Under the pieces are notes generated by a model that was not told where the DNA came from, made no database searches, and saw nothing but the letters and a program-made list of their open reading frames with translations. Both the position numbers and the translations under genes were made by a program. A stretch of 64,000 nt of DNA from Marinobacter sp. F4206 (GTDB taxonomy: Bacteria; Pseudomonadota; Gammaproteobacteria; Pseudomonadales; Oleiphilaceae). This document shows, piece after piece, positions 1 to 9,415 of this stretch (its first letter is position 1; each line of letters opens with the position of its first letter). Where the stretch lies: NCBI RefSeq assembly GCF_019392195.1, contig NZ_JAHXKI010000002.1:1984001-2048000 (forward strand), given 5' to 3'.

Positions 1-518
1 TTCAGTTCCCGCGCAATGTTGTCGGCGGTTTCGGGCATGGTGTCCGCCCCAAACTCCCGCTCGATGCGGGGATTGGGAAAGCGGGCACCAATGGTGCTGT
101 CGAAAGCGCGGAGGTCCCGGCTGAAGGGCGACTCGCTCTTGGCCATCACGAACGGGGCACGGCTCATGCTCTCGGCGCCGCCGGCGACAAACAGCTCGCC
201 CTCGTCACAGCGAATGGCGCGGGCGGCATCAATAATCGCGGCCAGGCCAGAACCGCAGAGGCGATTAACGGTCAGGCCGCCGGTCTCCACCGGCAGTCCC
301 GCCAACAGGCCGGCATGGCGGGCCAGATTGCGCGCATCTTCGCCGGCCTGGTTGGTGTTGCCGGCAATCACGTCTTCATAGGCTTCCGGGGCGAAGGTAT
401 TGCGCGCCACCAGGGCCTTGATCACGCTGGCCAGCAGGTCATCGGGTCGGACCGGGGCGAGGGCGCCGGCGTGACGGCCGAAGGCAGTTCTTAACCCGTC
501 GTAGATGTAGGCGCTCAT
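1..518 (-). CDS. Thiolase (acetyl-CoA acyltransferase), 3' part outside window
   Basis: This is the N-terminal 172 residues of a thiolase; the gene continues past the left edge. The start MSAYIYDGLRTAFGRH is typical of PcaF/FadA-type thiolases. The active-site region NRLCGSGLAAI carries the nucleophilic cysteine, and GGAESMSRAPF follows. Thiolases cleave 3-oxoacyl-CoA with CoA to release acetyl-CoA. The ATG is at 516-518. The gene is divergent from the permease that starts at 718, and the gap between them holds a strong palindrome. With the beta-oxidation operon downstream it probably serves the same catabolic route. The substrate cannot be told from the sequence, and the C-terminal catalytic His and Cys are out of view. 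Confidence 0.93.
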   Translation of the reverse strand, partial: MSAYIYDGLRTAFGRHAGALAPVRPDDLLASVIKALVARNTFAPEAYEDVIAGNTNQAGEDARNLARHAGLLAGLPVETGGLTVNRLCGSGLAAIIDAARAIRCDEGELFVAGGAESMSRAPFVMAKSESPFSRDLRAFDSTIGARFPNPRIEREFGADTMPETADNIAREL

Positions 519-615
519 GGCGGCTTCCTCTATGAAAAGGGACCAGGTGTCATTGTGAGCCGATGGATCTGGTGAAGAAAGCTATCGGGTCCGCCTGGGC
601 ATTTATGCTAGTATA

Positions 616-632
616 GTTTCGTTAAGCGAAAC
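616..632. promoter_or_regulatory. Palindromic operator candidate (IclR-type), copy 1
   Basis: A near-perfect palindrome, GTTTCG-TTAAG-CGAAAC, sits in the 199 bp between the divergent thiolase and permease. Similar sites occur at 3031-3047 and 4232-4248. IclR regulators bind short palindromes of about this size, and the only IclR gene in the window is at 3264. The assignment to that regulator is inference. Confidence 0.55.
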
Positions 633-717
633 ACAGTTTTGTAATCAGTTGCCAAAAGACTAATCCGGGTGTGTGTGAAATGCAAGCAGAGACCATCGTT
701 GATAACGCGGCGTGCGT

Positions 718-2073
718 ATGACGGCTGCTGAGCGCTGGCTGTTGCCGATCGCCGTTACGCTGGAGCTGGTGGCCATGTGCATCGCCAGCCCACCGCTGGG
801 CGCACTGGCGGGTGTGCTGTTTCTGGTGAGTTTCCTGTTGGCTGGCGGGCGACTGCAGGGCTACTCCCGAGTCCTCTTGCTGGTTGCGCTGGCTGTTACT
901 GCGTGGCTGTACGCAGGCGGGCATCTGACGGTATCTCAGTTGCTCAAGGCGTCGTCGGATGCGGCGTTCTATGCCGCGTTTCTAGGCAGTCTCGGCATGA
1001 TGCAGTGCCTGGTGCGGCGCTTTGAGGTGTTGCGGCGGATTCACGATGTCCTGCTGGGCGGGCGCCCGGTCTGGCTGTATCCCAAGTACGCTCTGGTGAG
1101 CTGTGGCATTGCCTCGGTCCTGAGCTTCGGGATGATGAATCTGCTGTGTGGCACCTTGTCAGAAACCCTGCGGGAACGTGGCATCACCGGCGCGTCACGA
1201 CTTCGCTGGTTGCGCAGTGTGCTAATCAGTGCGTTGCGGGGGTTTGCCCTGGTGCCGCTGGTTGCTCCCACCAGCGTGGCGGTGGCGATCCTGACTCGGG
1301 AGGTGCCGGTGCTGAGCTGGTCCATGCTGCTGCCCTTTGGTGCGGCGGCAGCGGTGGCCCTGATTCTGCTGGGGTGGTTGCTTGAACAGCGCCGGTTCCG
1401 GCAGGTCAGCACCGAGCGTGTGGCGCTGGAGCAGTGGCCGGTAGGCACACTCAGGCTGGTGGTGCTGGTGTTGGTGGTCTTTTCCGTCATGGCGGCACTG
1501 GTGGCCGTCACCGAACTGAAGGTGTCGGCGGCGGCCATGCTGGCGGTGCCCGCCGTCACCCTGCTTTACATGCTGTGGCAGGATAGGTCTCCGGTGGCCA
1601 TTGCCCGGGAGGCCTCGGCCCAGATATCGGCGTTGAGCAACGAGATGACTATCTTTGCCGCCTCGGCGGTTCTCGGTGTGGCCCTGTCCGCCGTGATACC
1701 GGCGGACGCCTTGAGTGGTCTGGTCGCCTCAGGTGGCGGGGTGTTCCTGCTTGCGGCCGCCGGGTTGCTCATGCTGCCGCTGCTGTCGGCCATCGGCATC
1801 ATTCCGATCACTGTGCTCAGTATCCAGGCAGGCCTGTTGCCACAACTGGTTGCCGAGGGCATGGACCCGTTGCCGATCTCGGTTGCGCTGGTCATCGGGT
1901 TTTCGCTGGCCATGATGCTGTCCCCGTTTGGCCCTTCGGTGATGCTGTTGTCGCGCTTCGGGCAGATATCCCGCTGGAAAGTGGCGTTCCGCTGGAATGG
2001 CGTGTTCGTACTGATTGCGGTGCCCCTGTTGCTGGCATTTCTGGCGCTCATCCTGGCGTTAATAACCCCGTGA
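718..2073 (+). CDS. Polytopic inner-membrane permease (ion-transporter superfamily-like)
   Basis: The protein has about 451 residues and roughly ten to twelve hydrophobic segments, with no signal peptide cleavage site. The motif SAIGIIPITVLSIQAG near residue 360, followed by SLAMMLSPFGPSVMLLSR, recalls the GIHP-type loop of the ion-transporter superfamily (CitT, DcuC and TRAP large subunits). A carboxylate or organic-acid carrier is therefore plausible, but the substrate is unknown. The start could be ATG 718 or GTG 712; neither has a strong ribosome site. It is divergent from the thiolase across the 616-632 palindrome, which suggests joint control. Its last 15 bases overlap the convergent dehydrogenase gene. 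Confidence 0.7.
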   Translation: MTAAERWLLPIAVTLELVAMCIASPPLGALAGVLFLVSFLLAGGRLQGYSRVLLLVALAVTAWLYAGGHLTVSQLLKASSDAAFYAAFLGSLGMMQCLVRRFEVLRRIHDVLLGGRPVWLYPKYALVSCGIASVLSFGMMNLLCGTLSETLRERGITGASRLRWLRSVLISALRGFALVPLVAPTSVAVAILTREVPVLSWSMLLPFGAAAAVALILLGWLLEQRRFRQVSTERVALEQWPVGTLRLVVLVLVVFSVMAALVAVTELKVSAAAMLAVPAVTLLYMLWQDRSPVAIAREASAQISALSNEMTIFAASAVLGVALSAVIPADALSGLVASGGGVFLLAAAGLLMLPLLSAIGIIPITVLSIQAGLLPQLVAEGMDPLPISVALVIGFSLAMMLSPFGPSVMLLSRFGQISRWKVAFRWNGVFVLIAVPLLLAFLALILALITP

Positions 2074-2988
2074 TCGGTCGACCACGCCACTGATCGGACG
2101 GCCGCCGGCGTGGTCCCGGATTTTGCCTGCGATCTGTTCGACGGTGGCTTCTCGCAGGGTGCGTGCAGAGATGTGGGGCGTGACGGCGATGTCCGGGTGT
2201 TGCCAGAAGGGATGATCGGCGGGCAAAGGTTCCTTGCGGAACACGTCCAGCACCGCCCGGCTGACCAGCCCTTCGTCCAGAGCCTGCAGCAGGTCTTCCT
2301 CGACCAGCGATTCGCCCCGGCCCACATTGATCACCAACGCGCCCGGCCGCAGCTGGCGGAGCAGCTGGTAGTCAATCAGGTCGCGGGTGGTATCGGTCAG
2401 GGGCAGGGTGTTGACCAGCACCCGGGTGTTGCTCAGGAATGGCCCCAATTCACCGGGGCCCGCGTAGCTGGTTACACCGTCCAGGCTGTGTTCGCTTCGG
2501 GCCCAGCCGTAGACCGGGTAATCCAGGTCCGCCAGGGTGCGGGCGACCCGCTGGCCAATCTGGCCGAGGCCCAGGATGCCCACCGGCCATTCGTCGCGTC
2601 GGATGGGGCGATGGATTTTCCAGGTACCCTGTCGTTGCTGATCCCGGTAGGTTTCCATGCCCCGGCTGGCTTCGACCAGCTGGTGCAGGATGTACTCCGC
2701 CATCTGGACCGACATGCCCGCATCCTCGAGGCGCACCACGGTGAGCGCCGGCGGCAGGGCCGGAAGCGCCATCAGGCTGTCGACGCCGGCGCCCAGGTTG
2801 AAGATCGCTTTCAGGGTCTTCTCCCGTTCGAACAGCGCCGCGGAGGGCTGCCAGACGATGGCGTAGTCCGCGTTAACGGGTGGGCCGTCCGCATCCCAGA
2901 CAAAGATTTCCGCGTCGGGTAACAGCGTTTTGAGGGGTGTGGTCCAGCGCTCCGGTTTCGGATCACCTGAAACAAAAAGTACCTTCAT
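2059..2988 (-). CDS. ghrA: Glyoxylate/hydroxypyruvate reductase A family D-2-hydroxyacid dehydrogenase
   Basis: The protein has 309 residues, close to E. coli GhrA (312). The Rossmann fingerprint GILGLGQIGQRVA lies near residue 140. The substrate-side motif INVGRGESLVEEDLL and the C-terminal TPHISA, which carries the catalytic histidine, are intact. The family reduces glyoxylate and hydroxypyruvate to glycolate and glycerate with NADPH in the cytoplasm. The start MKVLFVSGDPKPERW matches the family. It faces the permease and overlaps its 3' end by 15 bases. The upstream region contains one of the IclR-type palindromes, so it may belong to the same regulon. Exact substrate preference is inferred from family only. 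Confidence 0.88.
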   Translation of the reverse strand: MKVLFVSGDPKPERWTTPLKTLLPDAEIFVWDADGPPVNADYAIVWQPSAALFEREKTLKAIFNLGAGVDSLMALPALPPALTVVRLEDAGMSVQMAEYILHQLVEASRGMETYRDQQRQGTWKIHRPIRRDEWPVGILGLGQIGQRVARTLADLDYPVYGWARSEHSLDGVTSYAGPGELGPFLSNTRVLVNTLPLTDTTRDLIDYQLLRQLRPGALVINVGRGESLVEEDLLQALDEGLVSRAVLDVFRKEPLPADHPFWQHPDIAVTPHISARTLREATVEQIAGKIRDHAGGRPISGVVDRSRGY

Positions 2989-3030
2989 AGGGGCTCCATG
3001 TTCGAAAAGTCAGGGTTATCTGGTTATGCT

Positions 3031-3047
3031 ATTTTGCTGAGTAAAAC
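3031..3047. promoter_or_regulatory. Palindromic operator candidate (IclR-type), copy 2
   Basis: TTTTGCTGAGTAAAA (3032-3046) aligns with the core of copy 1 at the shared positions TTT-G-T-AG-AAA. It is also nested in a wider inverted repeat, ATTTTG-N10-CAAAAT (3031-3052). It lies between the divergent ghrA and iclR genes, about 45 bp from the ghrA start. Confidence 0.5.
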
Positions 3048-3263
3048 AAAATGCCGAAAAAAACCGCAGATTCCCGGTGCGAGTCGCCGATTTGCATTAA
3101 TTTTATGAAACATTAAGGAAGAGTGTTTCACATTCGGCACGGATTTTGAAAAGACCTTGTGGTACTTGATTTCATCAACGATTAAAATACCTCATCTTTT
3201 GTATGCATGGGATTTATATCCCGGGCACCGGATCAGGCGAAGCTGTCGGAGGACGCCGCAATT

Positions 3264-4091
3264 ATGTCGAAAGCACAAACCACGTCACCGGAGCTGATGG
3301 TTGCTTCAGGTGATGGCGAACCGGTGAAGCCGGAGAAAGACCGCAAGTTCGTCGAGGCGCTCTCCCGCGGGCTTGATGTCCTGCGCGCCTTCAGCCAGGG
3401 CTCGGTGATTCTGGGCAACCAGGACATCGCCCGGATTACCGGCCTGCCCAAGCCCACGGTGTCGCGGATGACCTACACCCTCACCAAGCTGGGTTACCTG
3501 AGCTACAACGTGCAGCTGGAAAAATACCAGCTCAGTTCCGGTGTTCTGGCGCTGGGTTATGCCTACGTCTCCAACCTCAAGGTACGCCAGCTCGCCAAGC
3601 CCTACATGGACGAGTTCGCCCGCCAGACCAACATGTCAGTGGGCCTGACCTGTCGCGACCGTCTGCACATGATTTACGTGGAGAACCGGCTGCCGCCAGA
3701 GGCCTCCCTGCTGCGCATGGATATCGGTCTGAAGCTGCCGATGGCGACCACCTCTGCCGGCCGTGCCTACTACTGTTCCATCAGTGACAAGGCGCGGAAA
3801 ATGATCGATGACGCCATGGAGGCCAAGTATGGTCCGGAAGGCTGGCCTGAAAAGAAAGAGGGCCTCGAACGCGCCAAGGAAGACTACGAAAAGTTCGGGT
3901 TCTGCCTGTCTCTGGGTGAATGGGACCGGAACATCAACTCGGCGGGCGTGCCGATCCAGCTGCAGGATGGCACCACTATGGCGCTGACCTGTGCCGCTCC
4001 CTCCTATCTGGTGTCGGGTGAAAAACTGCGCGAATCCATTGCCCACCAGTTGGCGATGCTGGCCAGCGATATCGAATCCCTGGGCGTCTGA
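3264..4091 (+). CDS. IclR-family transcriptional regulator
   Basis: The protein has 275 residues. An N-terminal winged helix-turn-helix (residues about 30-90) contains FVEALSRGLDVLRAF and NQDIARITGLPKPTVSRMTYTL, classic for the PcaR/PobR branch of the family. The C-terminal effector domain (about 105-270) includes MSVGLTCRDRLHMIYVE. The start is ATG 3264 because GGAGG lies at 3248-3252; an in-frame ATG at 3207 lacks such a site. Family members bind small aromatic or acid effectors and control nearby catabolic genes. The following terminator separates it from the beta-oxidation operon, so the operon probably has its own promoter, which holds a candidate site. Confidence 0.92.
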   Translation: MSKAQTTSPELMVASGDGEPVKPEKDRKFVEALSRGLDVLRAFSQGSVILGNQDIARITGLPKPTVSRMTYTLTKLGYLSYNVQLEKYQLSSGVLALGYAYVSNLKVRQLAKPYMDEFARQTNMSVGLTCRDRLHMIYVENRLPPEASLLRMDIGLKLPMATTSAGRAYYCSISDKARKMIDDAMEAKYGPEGWPEKKEGLERAKEDYEKFGFCLSLGEWDRNINSAGVPIQLQDGTTMALTCAAPSYLVSGEKLRESIAHQLAMLASDIESLGV

Positions 4092-4137
4092 GCGCCGGTC
4101 GGCACCGCCATGGTGCCTTGATTACCAGGTATTATCG

Positions 4138-4171
4138 AAAAAACCGCAGAGGAAACTCTGCGGTTTTTTTT
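4138..4171 (+). terminator. Rho-independent terminator after iclR
   Basis: A perfect stem ACCGCAGAG/CTCTGCGGT with a GAAA tetraloop is flanked by A and T runs, giving up to 14 paired bases and an eight-T tail. It lies 46 bp after the iclR stop. Confidence 0.95.
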
Positions 4172-4231
4172 GTGCCTGGTCTTTAATTGATGGTTGAAAC
4201 GTCGGAAAAACTCCTATTAAATCGTACCCAT

Positions 4232-4248
4232 GTTTCGCTTGTTAAAAC
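4232..4248. promoter_or_regulatory. Palindromic operator candidate (IclR-type), copy 3
   Basis: GTTTCGCTTGTTAAAAC keeps the GTTTCGCTT half-site of copy 1 (read on the other strand) and a degenerate second half. It ends 28 bp before the start of the beta-oxidation operon, a position suited to repression or promoter-proximal activation. Confidence 0.45.
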
Positions 4249-4276
4249 TACATTCCATATTAGGCGAGGAGAGTTT

Positions 4277-6370
4277 ATGTCTGAGGTCGTAACTTACAGC
4301 CGCGAAGGCACAATTGGCGTCATTACCGTGAATTACCCGCCGGTGAATGCCCTCAGTCATGCGGTTCGTTCCGGCCTTGTGGCCGCACTGGAACAGGGGC
4401 AAAAGGACGCCGGCGCCAAGGTGTTGTTGCTGGTGTGTGACGGCCGCACCTTTATTGCCGGCGCGGATATCCGCGAATTTGGTAAGCCCATGCAGTCACC
4501 GGGGTTGCCGGAGGTCATGGACCACTATGAGAACAGTGACAAACCGATGGTGGCGGCTATCCACGGCACGGCTCTGGGTGGCGGTCTTGAGACGGCCATC
4601 GCGTGTCATTACCGGATTGCCCTGAGCAGCGCCCGGGTCGGGCTGCCTGAGGTGAAGCTGGGGCTGTTGCCCGGTGCCGGTGGCACCCAGCGCCTGCCGC
4701 GCCTGACCGGTGCCAAAAAAGCCCTCGAAATGATCACCACCGGTCAGTTCGTCGATGCCAGCGAAGCCCTGGAATTGGGCATTGTCGATGCGGTGGATGA
4801 GGGCAACGACATCAAGGCCGCCGGCCTGGCGTTCGCGAAGAAAATCGCCGATGAAGGCAAGCCGGTCCGTCGGGTGCGTGACCTGACCGAAAAACTGGAG
4901 GCAGACAAGGGCAGCGAGGTGTTCGACCAGTTTCGCGCCAGCCTGGAGAAGAAGGCCCGGGGTCTGTTTTCGCCGTTCAAGTGTGTCGATGCGGTGCAGG
5001 CGGCGTTTGAGCTGCCCTTTGACGAGGGCATGAAGCGTGAGCGTGAATTGTTCACCGAGTGCATGGAGTCGCCCCAGCGCGCGGGCCTGATCCACGCCTT
5101 TTTTGCCGAACGGGAAGTGTCCAAGGTCAAGGGGCTGGCCAAGGATACGCCGGTACGTGACATCAACAGCGTGGGCATTATCGGGGCCGGCACCATGGGC
5201 GGCGGCATTGCCATGAATTTCGCCAACGTCGGTATCCCGGTCACCATTGTTGAGGTCAAGCAGGAGGCGCTGGACAAGGGCCTCGGCATTATCCGCAAGA
5301 ATTACGAGAACTCCGCCAAAAAGGGCCGCATCAGTCAGCAGCAGGTGGAAGAGCGGATGGCGCTGATCTCCGGGAGTCTGACCTATGACGACTTCAAAGA
5401 GGTGGATCTGGTCATCGAAGCGGTGTTCGAAAACATGGCGATCAAGAAGGACATCTTTGCCAAGTTGGACGCCGTGTGTAAGCCCGGTGCCATTCTCGCA
5501 TCCAACACCTCGACGCTGGATATCGACGAAATTGCCTCGGCCACCCGGCGTCCGGAAGACGTGGTCGGCATGCACTTCTTCAGCCCGGCCAACGTCATGA
5601 AGCTGCTGGAAAATGTTCGCGGCAGCAAGACCTCCGACGAGGTCAAGGCCACGGTGATGGCGATGGCGAAGAAGATCAAGAAGGTGGGTGTGCTGGTCGG
5701 CAACTGCTACGGCTTTGTTGGTAACCGCATGCTGCACAAGCGCGGCGCCGAGGCCATGTCGCTGGTTAACGAGGGCGCCACGCCCCAGCAGGTGGATAAG
5801 GTCCTGACCGATCTGGGCTACCCGATGGGCCAGTTTGCCATGTCGGACCTGGCCGGTATCGATGTCGGTTACCGCATTCGCGAGGAACGCCGCAACGCCG
5901 GTGAGAATGTGCCCGCGAGCTGGATGGACAAGCTGGTGGAGCAGGATCGCCTGGGTCAGAAGACCATGGCCGGTGTGTACCGGTATGAAGAGGGCAGCCG
6001 CAAGCCAATTCCCGATCCGCAGGTGGACGAGCTCATCGCCGACTTCCGCAAGGAGCAGGGCATTACGCCCCGCGACATCAGCGATCAGGAAATCCTGGAA
6101 CGCTGCATGTATGTGATGATCAACGAAGGCGCCAAGATCCTCGAAGAGGGCATTGCTGACCGGGCCCTGGATATCGATGTGGTGTGGATCTACGGCTACG
6201 GTTTCCCGGCCTATCGGGGTGGCCCCATGTTCTGGGCCGACCAGCTTGGCCTCGACACCATTCTCGGGGCGGTGGAAAAGTATTACGACGACCTTGGTGG
6301 CGATCAGTGGCAGCCCTCGGAGTTGCTGAAAAAACTGGTTGCCGAGGGCAAGTCCTTCGCGGATCTCTAA
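4277..6370 (+). CDS. Bifunctional enoyl-CoA hydratase / 3-hydroxyacyl-CoA dehydrogenase
   Basis: This 697-residue protein catalyses two successive beta-oxidation steps. The crotonase domain (about 1-190) has the oxyanion-hole motif FIAGADI and both catalytic glutamates, E105 in GGGLETA and E125 in LPEVKLG. The dehydrogenase domain has the NAD motif GIIGAGTMGGG from residue 300 and the catalytic H433 in GMHFFSP. Two C-terminal 3HCDH repeats follow. The order matches FadJ and single-chain multifunctional enzymes. The start MSEVVTYSREG is chosen because GAGGAG lies just upstream; a longer in-frame extension to 4187 runs through the promoter. It is the first gene of a five-gene operon. Confidence 0.93.
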   Translation: MSEVVTYSREGTIGVITVNYPPVNALSHAVRSGLVAALEQGQKDAGAKVLLLVCDGRTFIAGADIREFGKPMQSPGLPEVMDHYENSDKPMVAAIHGTALGGGLETAIACHYRIALSSARVGLPEVKLGLLPGAGGTQRLPRLTGAKKALEMITTGQFVDASEALELGIVDAVDEGNDIKAAGLAFAKKIADEGKPVRRVRDLTEKLEADKGSEVFDQFRASLEKKARGLFSPFKCVDAVQAAFELPFDEGMKRERELFTECMESPQRAGLIHAFFAEREVSKVKGLAKDTPVRDINSVGIIGAGTMGGGIAMNFANVGIPVTIVEVKQEALDKGLGIIRKNYENSAKKGRISQQQVEERMALISGSLTYDDFKEVDLVIEAVFENMAIKKDIFAKLDAVCKPGAILASNTSTLDIDEIASATRRPEDVVGMHFFSPANVMKLLENVRGSKTSDEVKATVMAMAKKIKKVGVLVGNCYGFVGNRMLHKRGAEAMSLVNEGATPQQVDKVLTDLGYPMGQFAMSDLAGIDVGYRIREERRNAGENVPASWMDKLVEQDRLGQKTMAGVYRYEEGSRKPIPDPQVDELIADFRKEQGITPRDISDQEILERCMYVMINEGAKILEEGIADRALDIDVVWIYGYGFPAYRGGPMFWADQLGLDTILGAVEKYYDDLGGDQWQPSELLKKLVAEGKSFADL

Positions 6371-6390
6371 ATCGATTGGGGTAAGTAGTT

Positions 6391-7575
6391 ATGTCTGATG
6401 CAGTGATTGTTTCCACCGCCCGTACCGGTCTGGGTAAGTCCTACCGTGGCGCCCTCAACAACACCCACAGTGTTGACCTGGCCGGGCATGTGATCCGGCA
6501 CGCCGTCGAGCGCGCCGGGATCGACCCGCATGTGGTGGAGGACGTGATCCTCGGGGCCACGTTCCACGAGGGGGCCCAGGGTAAGAATATGGCTCGGCTG
6601 GCCGCGATCCGCGCCGGCCTGCCGGCCACCACGGCGGGTCTGTCGATCAACCGGTTCTGCAGTTCCGGGCTCCAGTCCATTGCCATCGCCGCCCAGCGGG
6701 TGGTGTCGGAGAGGGTGCCGGCGATGGTGGCCGGCGGGGTCGAATCCATTTCCCTGGTCCAGAACGACAAGCTCAACAGCTTCCACGCGACCAATGACTG
6801 GCTGATGAAGCACAAGCCGGAGCTGTACCTGTCGATGATTGAGACTGCGGACATTGTGGCCCGGCGCTACAAGGTCAGCCGCGAGTCCCAGGATGAGTAC
6901 GCCCTGTTGTCCCAGCAGCGAACGGCGGCGGCGCAGGAAGCGGGCAAGTTCAATGACGAGATCGTGCCGTTCGATGCCACCATGCTGGTGAAGGACAAGG
7001 AAACCGGCGAAGTCAGCCAGAAAGACGTGACCCTGAACCGGGACGAGTGCAATCGCCCCAACACCACGCTTGAGGGGCTTCAGGGTCTGAACCCGGTGCG
7101 CGGTGACGATCAGTTTGTCACCGCCGGCAATGCCAGCCAGCTGTCCGACGGTGCCTCGGTGTGCACGGTGATGAACAGCACCTACGCCGAGAAGAACAAC
7201 ATCGAACCCATGGGCATCTTCCGGGGCTTTGCCGTCGCCGGCTGCGAGCCGGATGAAATGGGCATTGGCCCGGTCTTTGCGATTCCGCGCTTGCTGGAGC
7301 GCAATGGCCTGACCATGGACGACATCGATCTGTGGGAGCTGAACGAGGCCTTCGCCTCCCAGGTGGTCTATTGCCGGGACCGGCTCGGCATCCCGATGGA
7401 GAAACTCAACGTCAACGGCGGCTCCATTGCTGTCGGTCACCCGTACGGCGTAACCGGCTCGCGCCTGACCGGCCATGCCCTGATCGAAGGCAAGCGTCGT
7501 GGCGCCAAGTACGTTGTGGTCACCATGTGCATTGGCGGTGGCCAGGGCGCTGCCGGCCTGTTCGAGGTGGTGTAA
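6391..7575 (+). CDS. Acetyl-CoA acyltransferase (thiolase)
   Basis: This is a full-length thiolase of 394 residues. The nucleophile is C90 in [10 protein letters not shown]. The general-base region is [11 protein letters not shown] with H350, and the second catalytic cysteine is C380 in [11 protein letters not shown]. It performs thiolytic cleavage of the 3-oxoacyl-CoA made by the preceding enzyme. It starts 20 bp after that gene, with GGGGTAAG as ribosome site, so the two are co-transcribed. It pairs with the bifunctional protein much as FadA pairs with FadB or FadI with FadJ. A second thiolase at 1-518 suggests different chain lengths or substrates. Confidence 0.94.
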   Translation: MSDAVIVSTARTGLGKSYRGALNNTHSVDLAGHVIRHAVERAGIDPHVVEDVILGATFHEGAQGKNMARLAAIRAGLPATTAGLSINRFCSSGLQSIAIAAQRVVSERVPAMVAGGVESISLVQNDKLNSFHATNDWLMKHKPELYLSMIETADIVARRYKVSRESQDEYALLSQQRTAAAQEAGKFNDEIVPFDATMLVKDKETGEVSQKDVTLNRDECNRPNTTLEGLQGLNPVRGDDQFVTAGNASQLSDGASVCTVMNSTYAEKNNIEPMGIFRGFAVAGCEPDEMGIGPVFAIPRLLERNGLTMDDIDLWELNEAFASQVVYCRDRLGIPMEKLNVNGGSIAVGHPYGVTGSRLTGHALIEGKRRGAKYVVVTMCIGGGQGAAGLFEVV

Positions 7576-7584
7576 GGGGGCTCC

Positions 7585-9387
7585 ATGCCGCAGAAGATCA
7601 TCAACCCCGAGGATCTGGCGTTCCAACTGTTTGAACTGCACGATGTCGAACGGGTCCTGGGGTTTGATCGTTATGCCGATCACAGCCGGGAGACCCTGCA
7701 GGCGGCTCTCGACCTGGCGTTGAAAGTGGCGGCGGAGGAATTTGCGCCCCACGCCCGACTGGTGGACGAGGAAGAACCCCGGTTCGAACAGGGTCGGGTG
7801 GTGATGCGACCGGAAGTCAAACGGGCACTGGATGTGCTGCGGGAGACCGGCCTGATGGCGGCCAGTCAGGATTACGAGCGTGGGGGCATGCAGTTGCCCG
7901 CGGCGGTCGCCCAGATGTGTGTCGGCCTGCTCAAGGGCGCGAATGTCGGCACCCAGGGCTACGCCGGACTGACCATTGCCGCCGCCAATCTGATCATGGT
8001 ACAGGGCTCGGAGGCGCAGCAGAAGCGCTACGCCGAACCGATGATGGCCGGGCGCTTTTTCGGCACCATGTGCCTGACCGAACCCCAGGCCGGCTCCTCC
8101 CTCGGCGATCTGCGCACCCGTGCCGAACCGCAGTCCGATGGCAGTTATCGATTGTTCGGCAGCAAGATCTACATCTCCGGCGGCGATCACGAACTCAGTG
8201 AAAACATCATTCACATGGTACTGGCGCGCCTGCCGGATGCGCCGCCCGGGGTGAAGGGTATCTCCCTGTTTCTGGTTCCCAAGTTCCTGGTCAACGATGA
8301 CGATAGTCTGGGTGACCGTAACGACGTCGCCCTGGCCGGCCTGATCCACAAGATGGGCTATCGGGGCACCACCTCGACCATGCTCAATTTCGGTGAGCGG
8401 GCCGGGGCTGTGGGCTATCTGGTGGGCGAGCCCCATCAAGGCCTCGCCGCCATGTTCCACATGATGAACGAGGCCCGCATTGGGGTCGGGCTTGGCTCGG
8501 TCATGCTCGGTTACACCGGTTACCTCCATGCCCTGGAGTACGCCCGGGAGCGCCGTCAGGGGCGGCCGGTCGGCGAAAAGGATCCGGCCACACCCCAGGT
8601 TCCGTTGATCCGGCACGCCGATATCCGGCGCATGCTGCTGGCCCAGAAGGCCTACGTTGAGGGCGGCCTCGCCCTGTGCCTGGAGGGCGCCATGCTGGTG
8701 GACGAGAAAAAGCATGCGGCCACCGATGCCCAACGCCGGCAGGCCGCGGGTCTGCTGGACCTGCTGACGCCGGTCATCAAATCCTGGCCGTCCCGGTACT
8801 GCCTTGAGGCCAACAGCCTCGCCATCCAGGTTCACGGCGGCTACGGTTACACGCGGGAATACCCGGTGGAGCAGTTCTACCGGGATAACCGGCTGAATCC
8901 GATTCACGAGGGCACCCATGGTATCCAGGGCATCGATCTGCTCGGGCGCAAGGTCACTATGGCCGGTGGTGAGCACTATCGGGCGCTGATGCGCCGGATA
9001 CAAGCAACCCTGGCGGAGGCCCGCGAAAACGTCCGGCTGGCAGAGTCGGCGGATCGGCTCGACGCCGCGGTGCGCGCGGTGGCAGCGGCGACCGATGCCA
9101 TCAATGTCGAAAAACAGCGTGGCAACACCGAGAAGGCCCTGGCCAACGCCACCCTGTATCTCGACACCTTCGGTCACCTGGTCGTTGGCTGGCTCTGGCT
9201 GCGCCAGGCCCTGCGCGCGCTGTCCGGCCTGGCCGATAATGGTGTGCAGACGCAGGAATTCTATGAGGGTAAAGTGAAAGCCTGCGACTATTTCGCCCGG
9301 TACGAACTGCCCAGCGTGATCCATACCGCCGAGTTGCTGCAGGCCGTGGATACCACCGCGCTGGACATGGTGGACGAACACTTCTAA
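7585..9387 (+). CDS. Acyl-CoA dehydrogenase with C-terminal extension
   Basis: This FAD flavoprotein of 600 residues makes the trans-2-enoyl-CoA for the hydratase. An N-terminal helical domain is followed by the flavin-binding middle domain, with MCLTEPQAGSSLGDL near residue 160. The C-terminal helical domain carries the catalytic base E442 in NPIHEGTHGIQG. The extra 100 or so residues at the C terminus match the long acyl-CoA dehydrogenase subfamily with an added helical domain. The start lies nine bases after the thiolase stop. Chain length cannot be read from the sequence; close paralogs act on medium to long or branched acyl-CoA. Confidence 0.93.
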   Translation: MPQKIINPEDLAFQLFELHDVERVLGFDRYADHSRETLQAALDLALKVAAEEFAPHARLVDEEEPRFEQGRVVMRPEVKRALDVLRETGLMAASQDYERGGMQLPAAVAQMCVGLLKGANVGTQGYAGLTIAAANLIMVQGSEAQQKRYAEPMMAGRFFGTMCLTEPQAGSSLGDLRTRAEPQSDGSYRLFGSKIYISGGDHELSENIIHMVLARLPDAPPGVKGISLFLVPKFLVNDDDSLGDRNDVALAGLIHKMGYRGTTSTMLNFGERAGAVGYLVGEPHQGLAAMFHMMNEARIGVGLGSVMLGYTGYLHALEYARERRQGRPVGEKDPATPQVPLIRHADIRRMLLAQKAYVEGGLALCLEGAMLVDEKKHAATDAQRRQAAGLLDLLTPVIKSWPSRYCLEANSLAIQVHGGYGYTREYPVEQFYRDNRLNPIHEGTHGIQGIDLLGRKVTMAGGEHYRALMRRIQATLAEARENVRLAESADRLDAAVRAVAAATDAINVEKQRGNTEKALANATLYLDTFGHLVVGWLWLRQALRALSGLADNGVQTQEFYEGKVKACDYFARYELPSVIHTAELLQAVDTTALDMVDEHF

Positions 9388-9415
9388 CAAGAACTGGCAC
9401 GGGAGTTTGAAGCGA

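Noticed and set aside
4187..4276. Upstream in-frame extension of the bifunctional beta-oxidation gene
   Set aside because: The extra codons cover the promoter and palindrome, and the GAGGAG ribosome site is placed for ATG 4277.
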